A stretch of 64,000 nt of DNA from RSA9 sp036381195 (lineage in GTDB: Bacteria > Gemmatimonadota > Gemmatimonadetes > Longimicrobiales > RSA9). Below, piece by piece: positions 51,334-60,722 of this stretch. A program made the position numbers and the translations under genes. Each line of letters begins with the position of its first letter. Within the stretch, counting starts at the first letter, position 1. Below the pieces are notes generated by a model. The model was not told where the DNA came from and made no database searches. It worked only from the letters and a program-made list of their open reading frames with translations. Where the stretch lies: positions 48,528 to 112,527 of the forward strand of contig DASVDH010000095.1 in the NCBI GenBank assembly GCA_036381195.1, in the 5' to 3' direction.

Positions 51334-51337
51334 GTGA
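51296..51337 (+). promoter_or_regulatory. TATAAT promoter element with leaderless micro-ORF before the transporter
   Basis: A perfect TATAAT lies at 51296-51301; transcription would begin at about 51308, exactly at an ATG. That ATG opens a 9-codon frame (MRILSNGRA) whose stop overlaps the GTG start of the transporter by 4 nt. No clear -35 is present. Confidence 0.4.
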
Positions 51338-52572
51338 GTCCCGAGGGCCTGAACCTGGTGCGCGCGGCAATCTTCGCCGCCGCCTACCTCCTCATCTCGT
51401 TCCAGCGCCTCCCGGGCGTGCCGCTCAACCGGCCCGCCGCCTCCCTGCTCGGCGCCGTCGCCATGATCGCGATCGGCCGGCTGCCGCTCGCGGAGGCGTA
51501 CGCCGCGGTCGACCTGGACGTGATCGTCTTCCTGCTCGGCCTCATGCTCCTGGTCGGCTACCTGGAGGAGGCGCGCTTCTTCGAGTGGGTCGCGGAGCGG
51601 GTCGTGGAGCGGGCGACGACGCCGCGGCTCCTGCTCGCGGCGGTCGTCGTCACCTCCGGCGTGCTCTCGGCGCTCTTCGTCAACGACACGATCTGCCTGG
51701 TCCTCACGCCGCTGCTGCTCGAGGTACTGCGTCCGCTGGGCGTGCGACCCGCACCGTACCTGATCGCGCTGGCCACGGCAGCCAACTCGGGCTCCGTGCT
51801 CACGCTCACGGGCAACCCGCAGAACATGCTGGTGGGGCTGCGCGGCGGCTTCACGTTCGGCGAGTTCCTCCTGGCGATGCTCCCGGTGGGCGCGGGCGCG
51901 CTCGTGCTCAACTACGCCGTGCTCGCCTGGCTCTACCGCGACGAGCTGGACCGGCCATTCAGCGCGCCCGTCCACGGCCCGCCGGTCAGGCCGGACTGGC
52001 CGCTCGCGCGCCGCGGCCTCGCGCTGTTCGCGCTCGCGCTCGCCGGCTGGCTCGCCGGCCTCTCGCTGCCGCTCGTCGCGATCGGCGCGGGCGCCCTGAT
52101 GGTCGCCGCCGCCCGGCGCGACCCGGCACCCGCGCTCGCCCGCATCGAGTGGCCGCTGCTCCTGTTCTTCGGCGCGCTCTTCGTGCTGATGCGTGGATTC
52201 GAGACCACGGGCGCGGTGGACGCCATGACGGCCGCCGTCGCGCCCTACCTCACCGGCAACGGGATCGAGCGCGCGGCGGCGGTGAGCGGCATCATGCTCG
52301 CGCTCTCGAACCTCGTGTCCAACGTGCCGGCCGTTCTGCTGTGGGCGCCCGTCGTGCCTTCGCTGCCCGACGCGCGCGAGCTCTGGCTGCTCCTCGCCAT
52401 GAGCGCGACCTTCGCCGGCAACCTCATCCTGATCGGGTCCATGGCCAACCTGATCGTCGCCGAGCGGGCCGCCGCGCGGGGCGTGCGCCTCGGCTTCCTC
52501 GAGTACGCGCGCGCCGGCGTGCCGCTGGCCCTGCTCAGCATGCTCTGGGGCGCGCTGGTGCTGTCCCGCTGA
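51334..52572 (+). CDS. SLC13/ArsB/CitM-type membrane transporter
   Basis: A 412-residue permease with about eleven transmembrane helices of the ion transporter superfamily. The duplicated hairpin motifs typical of these carriers are seen in ATAANSGSVLTLTGNPQNMLVGL and in the later ALSNLVSNVPAVLLW region. Members transport dicarboxylates, sulfate or arsenite coupled to sodium or protons; specificity cannot be assigned. The GTG start at 51334 overlaps a nine-codon frame read from a leaderless ATG. There is no neighbouring ars or citrate gene. Confidence 0.85.
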   Translation: MSPEGLNLVRAAIFAAAYLLISFQRLPGVPLNRPAASLLGAVAMIAIGRLPLAEAYAAVDLDVIVFLLGLMLLVGYLEEARFFEWVAERVVERATTPRLLLAAVVVTSGVLSALFVNDTICLVLTPLLLEVLRPLGVRPAPYLIALATAANSGSVLTLTGNPQNMLVGLRGGFTFGEFLLAMLPVGAGALVLNYAVLAWLYRDELDRPFSAPVHGPPVRPDWPLARRGLALFALALAGWLAGLSLPLVAIGAGALMVAAARRDPAPALARIEWPLLLFFGALFVLMRGFETTGAVDAMTAAVAPYLTGNGIERAAAVSGIMLALSNLVSNVPAVLLWAPVVPSLPDARELWLLLAMSATFAGNLILIGSMANLIVAERAAARGVRLGFLEYARAGVPLALLSMLWGALVLSR

Positions 52573-52792
52573 CGGCGGCGGCGACAACGCATCGGCCACG
52601 GCGAGCGGGTGCTTCCACCTGGGGACGGCGCACCGGGGGCGCACGGGGCTGCGGACCGGTCGAGGGGCAGCGATGGCGGCCGGTGGACTCCATCTTCCTC
52701 CTGCCCTGCGGCGAGCGCCGCCACGACGGGCTCCCGCCCCATTGACCCGGCGCCGACTTGCGCGCCGCCCGCGCCGGGATACCTTCCTCTCC

Positions 52793-55738
52793 ATGAGCCG
52801 CAATCCCGTTCGTATCCCGGCGATGGGTCGGGCCGCGGCGTGTTCGGCGGTCATCTCGCTCGCCGGCACGCTGCTCGGCGCCCTCGCCGCGCCGCCGCTG
52901 CTCGCGCAGCCCCCCGAGACGGAGTACCGGGGCGCGGCCGCGCTGGGCCTGGCGCTGCGCCGCCTGGGCAACACGGCGCGTGTGCTGGTCATCGCCGCGC
53001 ACCCGGACGACGAGAACACGCCGCTGCTCAGCGCGCTCGCGCTGGAGCGCGGCGCGGACGTGGCGTACCTCTCGCTCACGCGAGGCGAGGGCGGGCAGAA
53101 CGCGATCGGGCCGGAGCTCCAGGAGGCGCTCGGCATCCTCCGGACCGAGGAGCTGCTCGCGGCCCGGCGGCTGGACGGCCCTGCGCAGTTCTTCACGCGG
53201 GCGTACGACTTCGGCTTCTCGAAGAGCGCCAAGGAAGTGTTCCGGCACTGGCCGCGGGACACGATCCTCGGCGATGTGGTCCGGATCGTCCGCGCGTTCC
53301 GGCCGGACATCGTCGTCTCGATCTTCAGCGGCACGCCCCGCGACGGCCACGGCCAGCACCAGGCCGCGGGCATCCTGGCCCACGAGGCGTTCGCCGCGGC
53401 CGGCGACCCCGCGCGCTTTCCCGAGCAGCTCGCGGAGGGGCTGCTGCCGCACGCCCCGCGGAAGCTGTACCAGGCACCGTGGCGTGGGGCGGACCGGCCG
53501 ACCGTGCGCGTGTCCACGGGCGAGCTCGATCCTCTCCTGGGCCGCTCGCCGTTCCAGATCGCGATGGCGAGCCGCAGCCGCCATCGCTCCCAGGAGATGG
53601 GGCAGCTCGAGCGCCCGGGCCCGGCCTCGCTCGTGCTCGTGCGCGTGGGCCCGGACGGCACGCCGCTCCAGGGTGAGGAGACCTCTCCCTTCGCAGGCAT
53701 CGACACCACCCTCGCGCAGCGCGCCGCCACGCTGGGCGCCGCGGGCGTCGCTCGCCTGCTCGCGGAGTACGACGCCGTGGTCCGCGCCGTTCGCGGCGGG
53801 CTGGACGCGCTCCGGCCCGCGCGCCTCGTGCCCGGGCTCAGCCGCGCGTCCGCGCTGCTCGCGCGCGCGGACTCGCTGCTCGCGGCCCGCCCGCGCGGCG
53901 ATGCCGCCGCACACACGCTGCGCTTCCACATCGCGCGCGAGGCCGAGGATCTGAACCTCGCGCTCGCGCTCGCTTCGGGGCTGGTCCTGGATGCCGTCGC
54001 GGATGACGGGCGCGTCGTGCCGGGGCGGACGTTCCGCCTCGAGCTCACGGTGTGGAACGGCGGCGAGGCGCCCGCGCGGGTGCAGGCGCTCGTGCCAGAG
54101 CTGCCCGAGGGCTGGAGCGCGCGGCTCCTCGAGACGTGCGCGCCGGCCGCCGCCGCGCCATCACGGGCCGGCGCCCCCGACTGCCCGCCCGGCACGCTCG
54201 GCGACCCGCTCGCGCCCGGCGCGCTGCTCATCCAGCGCTACGAGGTGAGTGTGCCGGCGACGGCGCCCGTCACCGAGCCGTACTACCTGCGCCGGCCCCG
54301 CGGCGGCGACGTCTACCGCTGGCCGGCCGATCCGGGCCTGGCGGGCCTGCCGTTCGAGCCGGCGCCCGTGCATGGGCGCGCCGAGATCGAGGTCGCGGGC
54401 GCGCGGGTGGTGCTGCACCGCGAGGCGATGCACCGGTTCGTGGACGGCACGCGGGGCGAGGTCCGGCGGCCGGTGATGGTCGTGCCGGCCGTCTCCGTCA
54501 CGCTCGAGCCGGGCGTCGCGATCCTGCCCCTGGGCGGCGGCACGGCCGACACGCCGGCCGGGAACGGCGCCGGCACGGGCTCCGGCTCGCGAGCCGCCGA
54601 GGCGCCGGGCGGGAGCACGCCCGGACGCGACGGACCGGCCACGCACGCGGCCGCCGACGCGGAGCCGGGGAGCGGGGCGCCCTCGCCGGCAGCACCGGGG
54701 CCGGGGCTCTCGTTCCGCGTGCGCCTGACCGCGGAAGCGCCGGACGGCATCGCCGGCACGCTGCGACTCGTGCTGCCCGCCGGCTGGCGCGCCGTGCCCG
54801 AAGCCGTGCCCGTGCGCTTTGCCGGGACGGGCGAGACGCAGGTGGTCGAGATCGCGGCCCATCCGCCCGCCGGGATCCCGGCGGGCGACTACCCGGTGCA
54901 GGCCGTGTTCGAGGCGGAGGACGGCCGCCGCTACACGCGCGGCCTCCAGCTCGTGGATTACCCGCACATTCGGCCGCGGCCGCTCTACCACGAGGCCAGG
55001 GCGAGCGTGCGCGCCTTCGATGTGCGCGTGCCCGCGGGCCTGCGCGTCGGCTACATCGCCGGCCCCGGCGACGCCGTTCCGCAGGCGCTCGCGCAGCTCG
55101 GCGTCGCCATCGACCTGCTGGACGCGGCAGCGTTGAGCGGCGCGGGAGCGCCGGGGGCGACGGCGGACGCCGCGGAGCGCACGGGGGCTGCGCCCACCGC
55201 TCAGGCCGCGGGCCTCGCCCGCTACGACGTCATCGTCGTCGGGTCCCGCGCGTACGAGTCCCGGCCGGACCTTGCCGCGAACAACGCGCGGCTGCTCGAC
55301 TACGTGCGTGAGGGTGGCACGCTGATCGTGCAGTACAATCAGTACGAGTGGTCGGACGGCGGCTACGCGCCGTACCCGCTCTCCATCGCCCGTCCGCACG
55401 ACCGCGTCACGGACGAGACCGCGCCCGTCCGGCTGCTGGACCCGACGCACCCGGCGCTGAATCACCCGAACCGGATCACGGATGCGGATTTCGAGGGCTG
55501 GGTGCAGGAACGCGGGCTCTACTTCCCGCGTACCTGGGACGAGCGCTACACGCCGCTGCTCGAGATGGCGGATCCGGGCGAGGAGGGGAAGCGGGGCGCG
55601 CTGCTGGTCGCGACGGTCGGCCGCGGCACCTACGTCTACACGGGCCTCGCCTTCTTCCGCCAGCTCCCGGCCGGCGTGCCGGGCGCGTACCGCCTGTTCG
55701 CGAACCTGCTCGCGCTGGGGGAGCGGCGGGCGCCGTGA
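52793..55738 (+). CDS. Exported PIG-L family deacetylase with C-terminal beta-sandwich and GATase-like domains
   Basis: A 981-residue protein. After a signal peptide, residues ~55-285 are the PIG-L/LmbE deacetylase: AAHPDDENTPLL and LTRGEGGQNAIG supply the zinc site and GHGQHQAAG the second His pair. A NEW3-like beta-sandwich (RLELTVWNGGEAPARVQALVPELPEGW) and a second such domain follow, with a Gly/Ala/Pro linker, and the C-terminus (YDVIVVGSRAYESRPDLAANNARLLDYVREGGTLIVQYNQYEW) has a glutamine-amidotransferase/ThuA-like fold. It probably deacetylates N-acetyl-sugars outside the cytoplasm. The small TM gene and symporter follow. TTGCGC and GATACC lie just upstream of the ATG. Confidence 0.85.
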   Translation: MSRNPVRIPAMGRAAACSAVISLAGTLLGALAAPPLLAQPPETEYRGAAALGLALRRLGNTARVLVIAAHPDDENTPLLSALALERGADVAYLSLTRGEGGQNAIGPELQEALGILRTEELLAARRLDGPAQFFTRAYDFGFSKSAKEVFRHWPRDTILGDVVRIVRAFRPDIVVSIFSGTPRDGHGQHQAAGILAHEAFAAAGDPARFPEQLAEGLLPHAPRKLYQAPWRGADRPTVRVSTGELDPLLGRSPFQIAMASRSRHRSQEMGQLERPGPASLVLVRVGPDGTPLQGEETSPFAGIDTTLAQRAATLGAAGVARLLAEYDAVVRAVRGGLDALRPARLVPGLSRASALLARADSLLAARPRGDAAAHTLRFHIAREAEDLNLALALASGLVLDAVADDGRVVPGRTFRLELTVWNGGEAPARVQALVPELPEGWSARLLETCAPAAAAPSRAGAPDCPPGTLGDPLAPGALLIQRYEVSVPATAPVTEPYYLRRPRGGDVYRWPADPGLAGLPFEPAPVHGRAEIEVAGARVVLHREAMHRFVDGTRGEVRRPVMVVPAVSVTLEPGVAILPLGGGTADTPAGNGAGTGSGSRAAEAPGGSTPGRDGPATHAAADAEPGSGAPSPAAPGPGLSFRVRLTAEAPDGIAGTLRLVLPAGWRAVPEAVPVRFAGTGETQVVEIAAHPPAGIPAGDYPVQAVFEAEDGRRYTRGLQLVDYPHIRPRPLYHEARASVRAFDVRVPAGLRVGYIAGPGDAVPQALAQLGVAIDLLDAAALSGAGAPGATADAAERTGAAPTAQAAGLARYDVIVVGSRAYESRPDLAANNARLLDYVREGGTLIVQYNQYEWSDGGYAPYPLSIARPHDRVTDETAPVRLLDPTHPALNHPNRITDADFEGWVQERGLYFPRTWDERYTPLLEMADPGEEGKRGALLVATVGRGTYVYTGLAFFRQLPAGVPGAYRLFANLLALGERRAP

Positions 55739-55780
55739 GCCACGCCGCCCGCCGTGGGCCGACCCGCAACGGGAGATGCC

Positions 55781-55957
55781 ATGAGCCGCACGCTGCCGGA
55801 TTCGCCGAACCCGCCCGGAGACGAGGTGGCCGCGCCGCCCGACACCGCCGCCGACCGCCGCCGGGTGCGCCGCATCGCGGCGCGCGTGCTGGTCGTCCAG
55901 GCGCTGGCTCTGCTCGCGCTCTGGCTGCTCCAGGCGCGCTATCACGGCGCGCCGTGA
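55781..55957 (+). CDS. Small single-TM protein between PIG-L and the symporter
   Basis: A 58-residue protein with an acidic/Pro-rich N-terminus and one transmembrane helix (VLVVQALALLALWLLQ) after a basic stretch (DRRRVRRIAAR), so its N-terminus should stay cytoplasmic. GGGAG lies just before the ATG. Position suggests an accessory subunit of the sodium symporter, as small TM partners occur in other SSS operons; no family is recognised. Confidence 0.6.
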   Translation: MSRTLPDSPNPPGDEVAAPPDTAADRRRVRRIAARVLVVQALALLALWLLQARYHGAP

Positions 55958-55978
55958 ACGCCGCCGCGCGGTAGGATC

Positions 55979-57697
55979 ATGCACCCGCTCAACTGGCTCC
56001 TCGTCATCGCCTACCTCGCCTACGTCATCCACGACGGCGTGCGGCGCGCGAAGGGCACGGACGAGATCGAGGGCTACTTCCTCGCCAACCGCAGCCTGCC
56101 GTGGTGGGCGGTGGGCCTCTCCGTCATGGCGACGCAGCTCAGTGCCATCACGTTGGTGGGCACGACCGGCCAGGGCGCGTCCGACGGCATGCGCTTCATC
56201 CAGTTCTACTTCGGGCTGCCCGTCGCGATGCTGGTCCTGGGCGTCACGCTCGTGCCGTTGCTGCACCGCGCCGGCGTCTTCACCGCGTACGAGTTCCTCG
56301 AGCGCCGCTTCGACTCGCGCACGCGCACCTTCACCAGCGCCCTGTTCCTGCTCTCACGCGGCATGTCCTGCGGCGTGATCATCTCCGCGCCCGCCGTCAT
56401 CATGTCCGTGATCCTGGGGCTGAGCCTGCCCGTCTGCGTGGCGATCATCGGCCTGCCCGCCGTGCTGTACACGATGATCGGCGGCGTGCAGGCCGTGACC
56501 TGGGTGGACGTGAAGCAGATGGTCGTGATCGTGGGGGGACTCGTCGCCCTGCTCGCCACGCTGCTGCTCGGCCTGCCGCAGGGCGTCGGCGTGGACGGCG
56601 CGCTGCACGTCGCCGGAGCGGCCGGCCGGCTCCGCACCTTCGACTTCGACTTCTCGCTCACCGAGACCTACACCTTCTGGTCCGGCCTGCTCGGCGGGCT
56701 GTTCCTCATGCTGGCCTACTTCGGCACCGACCAGAGTCAGGTGCAGCGCTACCTGACTGCGCGCTCGGTGGACGAGGCGCGCGGCTCGCTGCTCATGAGC
56801 GCCTACTGGAAGATCCCGCTCCAGGCGCTCGTGCTCCTGGTCGGCGTGATGGTGTTCGTCTACTACCTGTTCACGCAGCCGCCGCTGCTGTTCAACGCGC
56901 AGCACGAGGCGCGGGTGCGCACGGCCGCGCCGGAGGAGTACGCAGCACTCGAGGCCCGCTATGCCGAAACGTTCGAGCAGCGCCGCGCCGCGGCGGAGGC
57001 GCTCGCCGCCGCGCGCAACGCGGGAGATGAGGCGGCCGCAGCCCGGCTGGCGGAGGAGTTCCGCGCGCGGGAGCAGGAACTGAACGCCGTGCGCGGCGAG
57101 GCGCTCGCGCTCGCCGAGCGCGTGACGGGCGAGAACCCGCGGGACGTGAACTACATCATCCCGCGCTTCGTGATGAGCGAGCTGCCGCTCGGCCTGCCCG
57201 GCCTGTTCATCGCCGCCGTGCTCGCCGCCGCGATGTCCTCCATCGCCGCCGAGCTCAACTCGCTCTCGACCGCGACCATCATCGACTTCTACCGCCGCTA
57301 CGTGAGGACCCAGGCCACGGACAGCCACTACCTGCTCGTCTCCAAGCTCGCGACCGGGTTCTGGGGCCTGTTCGCGTGCGTGGTCGCCGTGTTCGCCACC
57401 TCGCTCGGCTCGCTCATCGAGGTGGTCAACCGCTTCGGCTCCTTCTTCTACGGCTCCATCCTCGGCGTCTTCCTGCTCGCCCTCTACCGCCGCGCCACCG
57501 CGCGCGGCGCGTTCTACGGGCTGATCGGCGGCATGAGCGCCGTCGCCGCCGTCACCTTCCTCGCACCCCAGGTCTCCTTCCTCTGGCACAACGTGATCGG
57601 CGCCGGGACGGTGTTCATCGTGGGCGTGCTTCTGAGCTGGATCGCGGGCGGCCGTGCCGCGGAGGTCGAGGCGAAGGCGGTGCCGGCCGAGGGCTGA
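55979..57697 (+). CDS. Sodium:solute symporter (SSS family)
   Basis: A 572-residue transporter with about thirteen transmembrane helices. Family segments include EGYFLANRSLPWWAVGLSVMATQLSAITLVGTTGQ, the GGVQAVTWVDVKQM region and LPGLFIAAVLAAAMSSIAAELNSLST. Residues ~310-395 form a soluble insertion rich in Glu/Ala/Arg, predicted as a coiled coil, before RFVMSELPLGLPGLF; most SSS proteins have shorter loops here. It imports a sugar, amino acid or organic acid with Na+, possibly the product released by the upstream PIG-L enzyme. Confidence 0.9.
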   Translation: MHPLNWLLVIAYLAYVIHDGVRRAKGTDEIEGYFLANRSLPWWAVGLSVMATQLSAITLVGTTGQGASDGMRFIQFYFGLPVAMLVLGVTLVPLLHRAGVFTAYEFLERRFDSRTRTFTSALFLLSRGMSCGVIISAPAVIMSVILGLSLPVCVAIIGLPAVLYTMIGGVQAVTWVDVKQMVVIVGGLVALLATLLLGLPQGVGVDGALHVAGAAGRLRTFDFDFSLTETYTFWSGLLGGLFLMLAYFGTDQSQVQRYLTARSVDEARGSLLMSAYWKIPLQALVLLVGVMVFVYYLFTQPPLLFNAQHEARVRTAAPEEYAALEARYAETFEQRRAAAEALAAARNAGDEAAAARLAEEFRAREQELNAVRGEALALAERVTGENPRDVNYIIPRFVMSELPLGLPGLFIAAVLAAAMSSIAAELNSLSTATIIDFYRRYVRTQATDSHYLLVSKLATGFWGLFACVVAVFATSLGSLIEVVNRFGSFFYGSILGVFLLALYRRATARGAFYGLIGGMSAVAAVTFLAPQVSFLWHNVIGAGTVFIVGVLLSWIAGGRAAEVEAKAVPAEG

Positions 57698-57850
57698 GGG
57701 AATGACCGGCGGGGTGGTGCCGGCGCCTCCGGCGCCTGCTCGGCCGCGAATCCGGCGCGCTGTGCGCCGCCCAGCATCCTGGGCCAGCCGCCGGGCGGCC
57801 GGAGCGGCGGCACGGGCCGCAAGGCCCCGCCACAGAACGCCCCCCGCGCC

Positions 57851-59130
57851 TCACCCCCGCTCCAGCCCGTAGAGCCGCACGTACGACACGTCCAGCTCGT
57901 CCCGCCACACGCCGAGGATGAAATCCCTGCCAATCTGATGCGGCTCGAACCGCGCCGGCAGCTCGACGACGCCGAGTAGCCGGCCCTCCGGGGCGAACAC
58001 GCTCCACGTCGTCGGCCCCTCATGGCCCGGCAGGGATAGTCCTGCACCCAGAGGTGGTCCTCCGCGTCCACGAGCATGCGCTCGTACGGCGGGAGCGTGG
58101 CGGGGAACTCGACCTCGGCGAGCGCGCGCTCGATCTGCGCGCGCGTGGCGTCATCCTCCGCGCGCGAACGCTGCTCCTCGCGGTACGCGTCCCGCGCCGC
58201 CTCCGTCATCGCCAGGTCGCGGTGCGACGCGCGGATCACACGCTCGAGCGCGCCGTCCGCCGTGTACACGCGGATCTCGTACCCCTCGCCTGGCCCGTAA
58301 TAGAAGCGGACGCCGTGGATCGCGCTGACGAAGCGGCGAGGAAATGGCGGTGCGATGTTGCCCGGGGCAGGCGGCCGCAGCAGGATCTCGGGGCCGAGGA
58401 GCCGCGCCACCGTGTCCAGCGGCTCGCCCTCCGGCGAGTAGCGCACGAACGTCACGACCGGGCGGGATGCCTTGCCCGGCTCCAGCGGCAGCCAGAGGTG
58501 GGGCGTCACCAGCAGCGTGCCGTCACCGAACACGCCGCTCACCGCCCCGGGAAGCTGCGCCATCACGCCGCCGGCGCCGCTCTCCCGGTGCTGCGGCAGC
58601 TCGATCGTCTGCGTCCGCCCCTGCCGCGTCGCCGGGTCGATCACCGTCAGCCGCCGCGCACCACCATCCCAAACGGCCAGCGAGTCCCCACGATAGGCGC
58701 TCGCCCACCACATCGACCGGAACTCGCCCGGCCCCGACCCCGGCCTGCCGTACGCGTCCAGGAACCGGCCTTCCGCGTCGTAGAACCGGAGCTGCGCCGC
58801 GCGCTGGTCCGCCACCACGATCCTCCCGTCCGCCAGCCGCTCCACGCCCACGATCCGCGAGAACTGGTACTCCTCCGGCCCATCCACCACCCCGATCTGG
58901 AGCGACGGCTCTGCCGCCACACGCCAGCTCCCGCCGGCCCGCCACGCCGGCGCCGTGCTCTCCACGATCTGCACGCCCGCGCTGTCCCGCACCGCGTACG
59001 TCGGCGCCCGGTCCGCCGCGCCGCAGCCGGCCGCCGCGCCGGCCGCGAGCGCGACGAGCACCGCGGCCGGGCCGCATCGCGATGCGCCGGCCCGGCCCAC
59101 CACGCAGCACTTCACCAGTTGCTGGCTCAT
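57851..59130 (-). pseudogene. 6-bladed beta-propeller lipoprotein gene broken by a 1-nt frameshift
   Basis: A lipoprotein (lipobox AAGC) with repeated propeller blades (ADGRIVVADQRAAQLRFYDAEGRFLDAYGRPGSGPGEF). After HLWVQDYP the translation loses sense, but the +1 frame continues LPGHEGPTTWSVFAPEGRLLGVVELPA and ends LYGLERG, restoring the family's last blade; one C appears missing at the CCC run at 58033-58035. It may be a sequencing error or a real mutation. GGAGG precedes the ATG at 59130. The full frame would give about 426 residues. The paralogue follows on the same strand. Confidence 0.8.
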
Positions 59131-59441
59131 TGCCGCCTCCGGTCACGGTCCGCGCGAGCTGCGATCGGGATGGTCGGCGGCAGCGCGCGCCGCCGCAAAG
59201 AGCGGCGCAAGATGGGAATCATGACGCGGTCGATCCGGCGCTCCCCGTGTGCCCCGCTCCCCAGGACCGGCGCTGCACGGCGTGATCATGGTGCAGTCGA
59301 ACGGCACTCCTCGTGTTCCTCGCCCTCATGGCTCTGGCCACTTCGCGTCGCCGCCCCCATCGCGGAACCCGGCGCAACGGCGGGTCGGTTTCTGTGCGGG
59401 GCGGCCCACCAGCTCTTGCCGGCCGGCGTGCCCAGCCCTCG
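59131..59441. other. 311-nt intergenic region between two beta-propeller genes
   Basis: No gene supported. On the minus strand a CATCTT lies near 59213, followed by a small GC hairpin (GCGCCGC/GCGGCGGCGC), possibly part of the promoter region of the downstream paralogue; no good -35 accompanies it. Confidence 0.3.
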
Positions 59442-60632
59442 CTACGCGCCGGGCTTCACGATGCTCGCCCGCACGACGTACGGCACCTCGAGCTCGTCCG
59501 TCGTGACGGCGTAGAGCGCGCCGTTGCGGAAGATGGGCACGGACCACAGGGTGAACGGCAGGCGCACGGCGCCGAGGTAGCGGCCGTCGGGGTCGAAGAT
59601 GTCGAACACGCGGCCGGTGTCCTGCTCATCCGGCATCGTGACCTCGACCCAGATGTGATCCGCATCGTCGATGAAGAAGCGGCCCACCGGCGGCTTGGTG
59701 TCCGGGATCTTCGAGGGATCGATCCGGCCGCCCTGGTCCGTGAACCACTTCAGACGTTCGTCGATGTCCTCGCGGTCCGCGGCCGTGACGGGCAGCGGTG
59801 TGAAGCGGCGAGTGATGGTGCGCAGCGTGTCGCCGTCCGGCGTCAGCTCGAACAACCGGTACGCGTCGGTGACCAGCGCCCAGATCGTGCCTTCTGGCGA
59901 GAGTCGCCACAGGAGCGATCCGGAGAACGGCACGCTCGCGATGAGGCGGCCGTCGCCGCTCGTGAAGCGTTCGCGTTTGACCGGGTCGCGCGGTTGCTCG
60001 AGCGTGTCCATGGGCTGGTATGCTGCGTCGTGCACCACGAGCGCCAAACTGAACCCCTCGGCGCCGACCTTCGGCACGGGCGAGTAGTAGCGGCCCTGAC
60101 GGTCGAAGCCGCCCGGCCAGGGGAGGATGACGAAGCCGCCGGGGGCGTGCTCGCCCTCGAGGTACGTGCCCGCCGTGTCGAACACGGAGTGCCGGTTGTT
60201 CTGCGGATCCATGACCCAGAGGTTGCCGTCCGGCCCGAGCTCGACCTTGACGGCCTGTGCGAACTCGCCCGGTCCGCCGCCCTTGCGGCCCACCGTCCTG
60301 ATGTACTGACCGTCCGGCCCGAACACGCGCAGCTCCTGCGCGTGGCCTTCGAGCACCCAGATCCGGCCGCCGGGATCGACCGCGAGTGAGTTGATCCTGC
60401 CGAACAGGTCGGGCCCGTCGCCGTCCGCGCGGCCGATGCGCAGCTCCTCGACGACTTGCCACTCCTCGCCAGGCCGCCACAGTGGGTCATCGGTGTTCGA
60501 GACAACGATGTGGCCCGACGGCAGCGTGTCGACGGTGCCTGTCCACCGGTCAGTGCGACCGCCATCGGATGCGCCGCAGGCGGCGGTGAGCGCAACGAGG
60601 GCGAGGACGAACGGCGCGCCATGCTGACGCAT
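59442..60632 (-). CDS. 6-bladed beta-propeller lipoprotein
   Basis: A 396-residue lipoprotein (lipobox LTAAC) of the NHL-like 6-bladed propeller family found in Gemmatimonadota and Bacteroidota. Blades are visible as INSLAVDPGGRIWVLEGHAQELRVFGPDGQYIRTVGRKGGGPGEF, VELGPDGNLWVMDPQNNRHSVFD and the closing HIWVEVTMPDEQDTGRVFDIFDPDGRYLGAVRLP. It is likely a scaffold or ligand-binding protein outside the cell; no catalytic site is seen. AGGAGG precedes the ATG. A frameshifted paralogue lies downstream of it, in the order read. Confidence 0.85.
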   Translation of the reverse strand: MRQHGAPFVLALVALTAACGASDGGRTDRWTGTVDTLPSGHIVVSNTDDPLWRPGEEWQVVEELRIGRADGDGPDLFGRINSLAVDPGGRIWVLEGHAQELRVFGPDGQYIRTVGRKGGGPGEFAQAVKVELGPDGNLWVMDPQNNRHSVFDTAGTYLEGEHAPGGFVILPWPGGFDRQGRYYSPVPKVGAEGFSLALVVHDAAYQPMDTLEQPRDPVKRERFTSGDGRLIASVPFSGSLLWRLSPEGTIWALVTDAYRLFELTPDGDTLRTITRRFTPLPVTAADREDIDERLKWFTDQGGRIDPSKIPDTKPPVGRFFIDDADHIWVEVTMPDEQDTGRVFDIFDPDGRYLGAVRLPFTLWSVPIFRNGALYAVTTDELEVPYVVRASIVKPGA

Positions 60633-60722
60633 CGTCAGCCTCCTGGGCAGAGGGTCACGGCCAACCTACGGCCCTGGACCCCGCCGCGCACCCCGCCGTT
60701 GCCTCGCCCTTGCCCTCGCCCT

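Noticed and set aside
51031..54231. Long minus-strand open frame of over 1000 codons
   Set aside because: It overlaps the transporter and PIG-L genes, is Arg/Ser/Pro-rich without recognisable domains, and is the usual high-GC antisense shadow.
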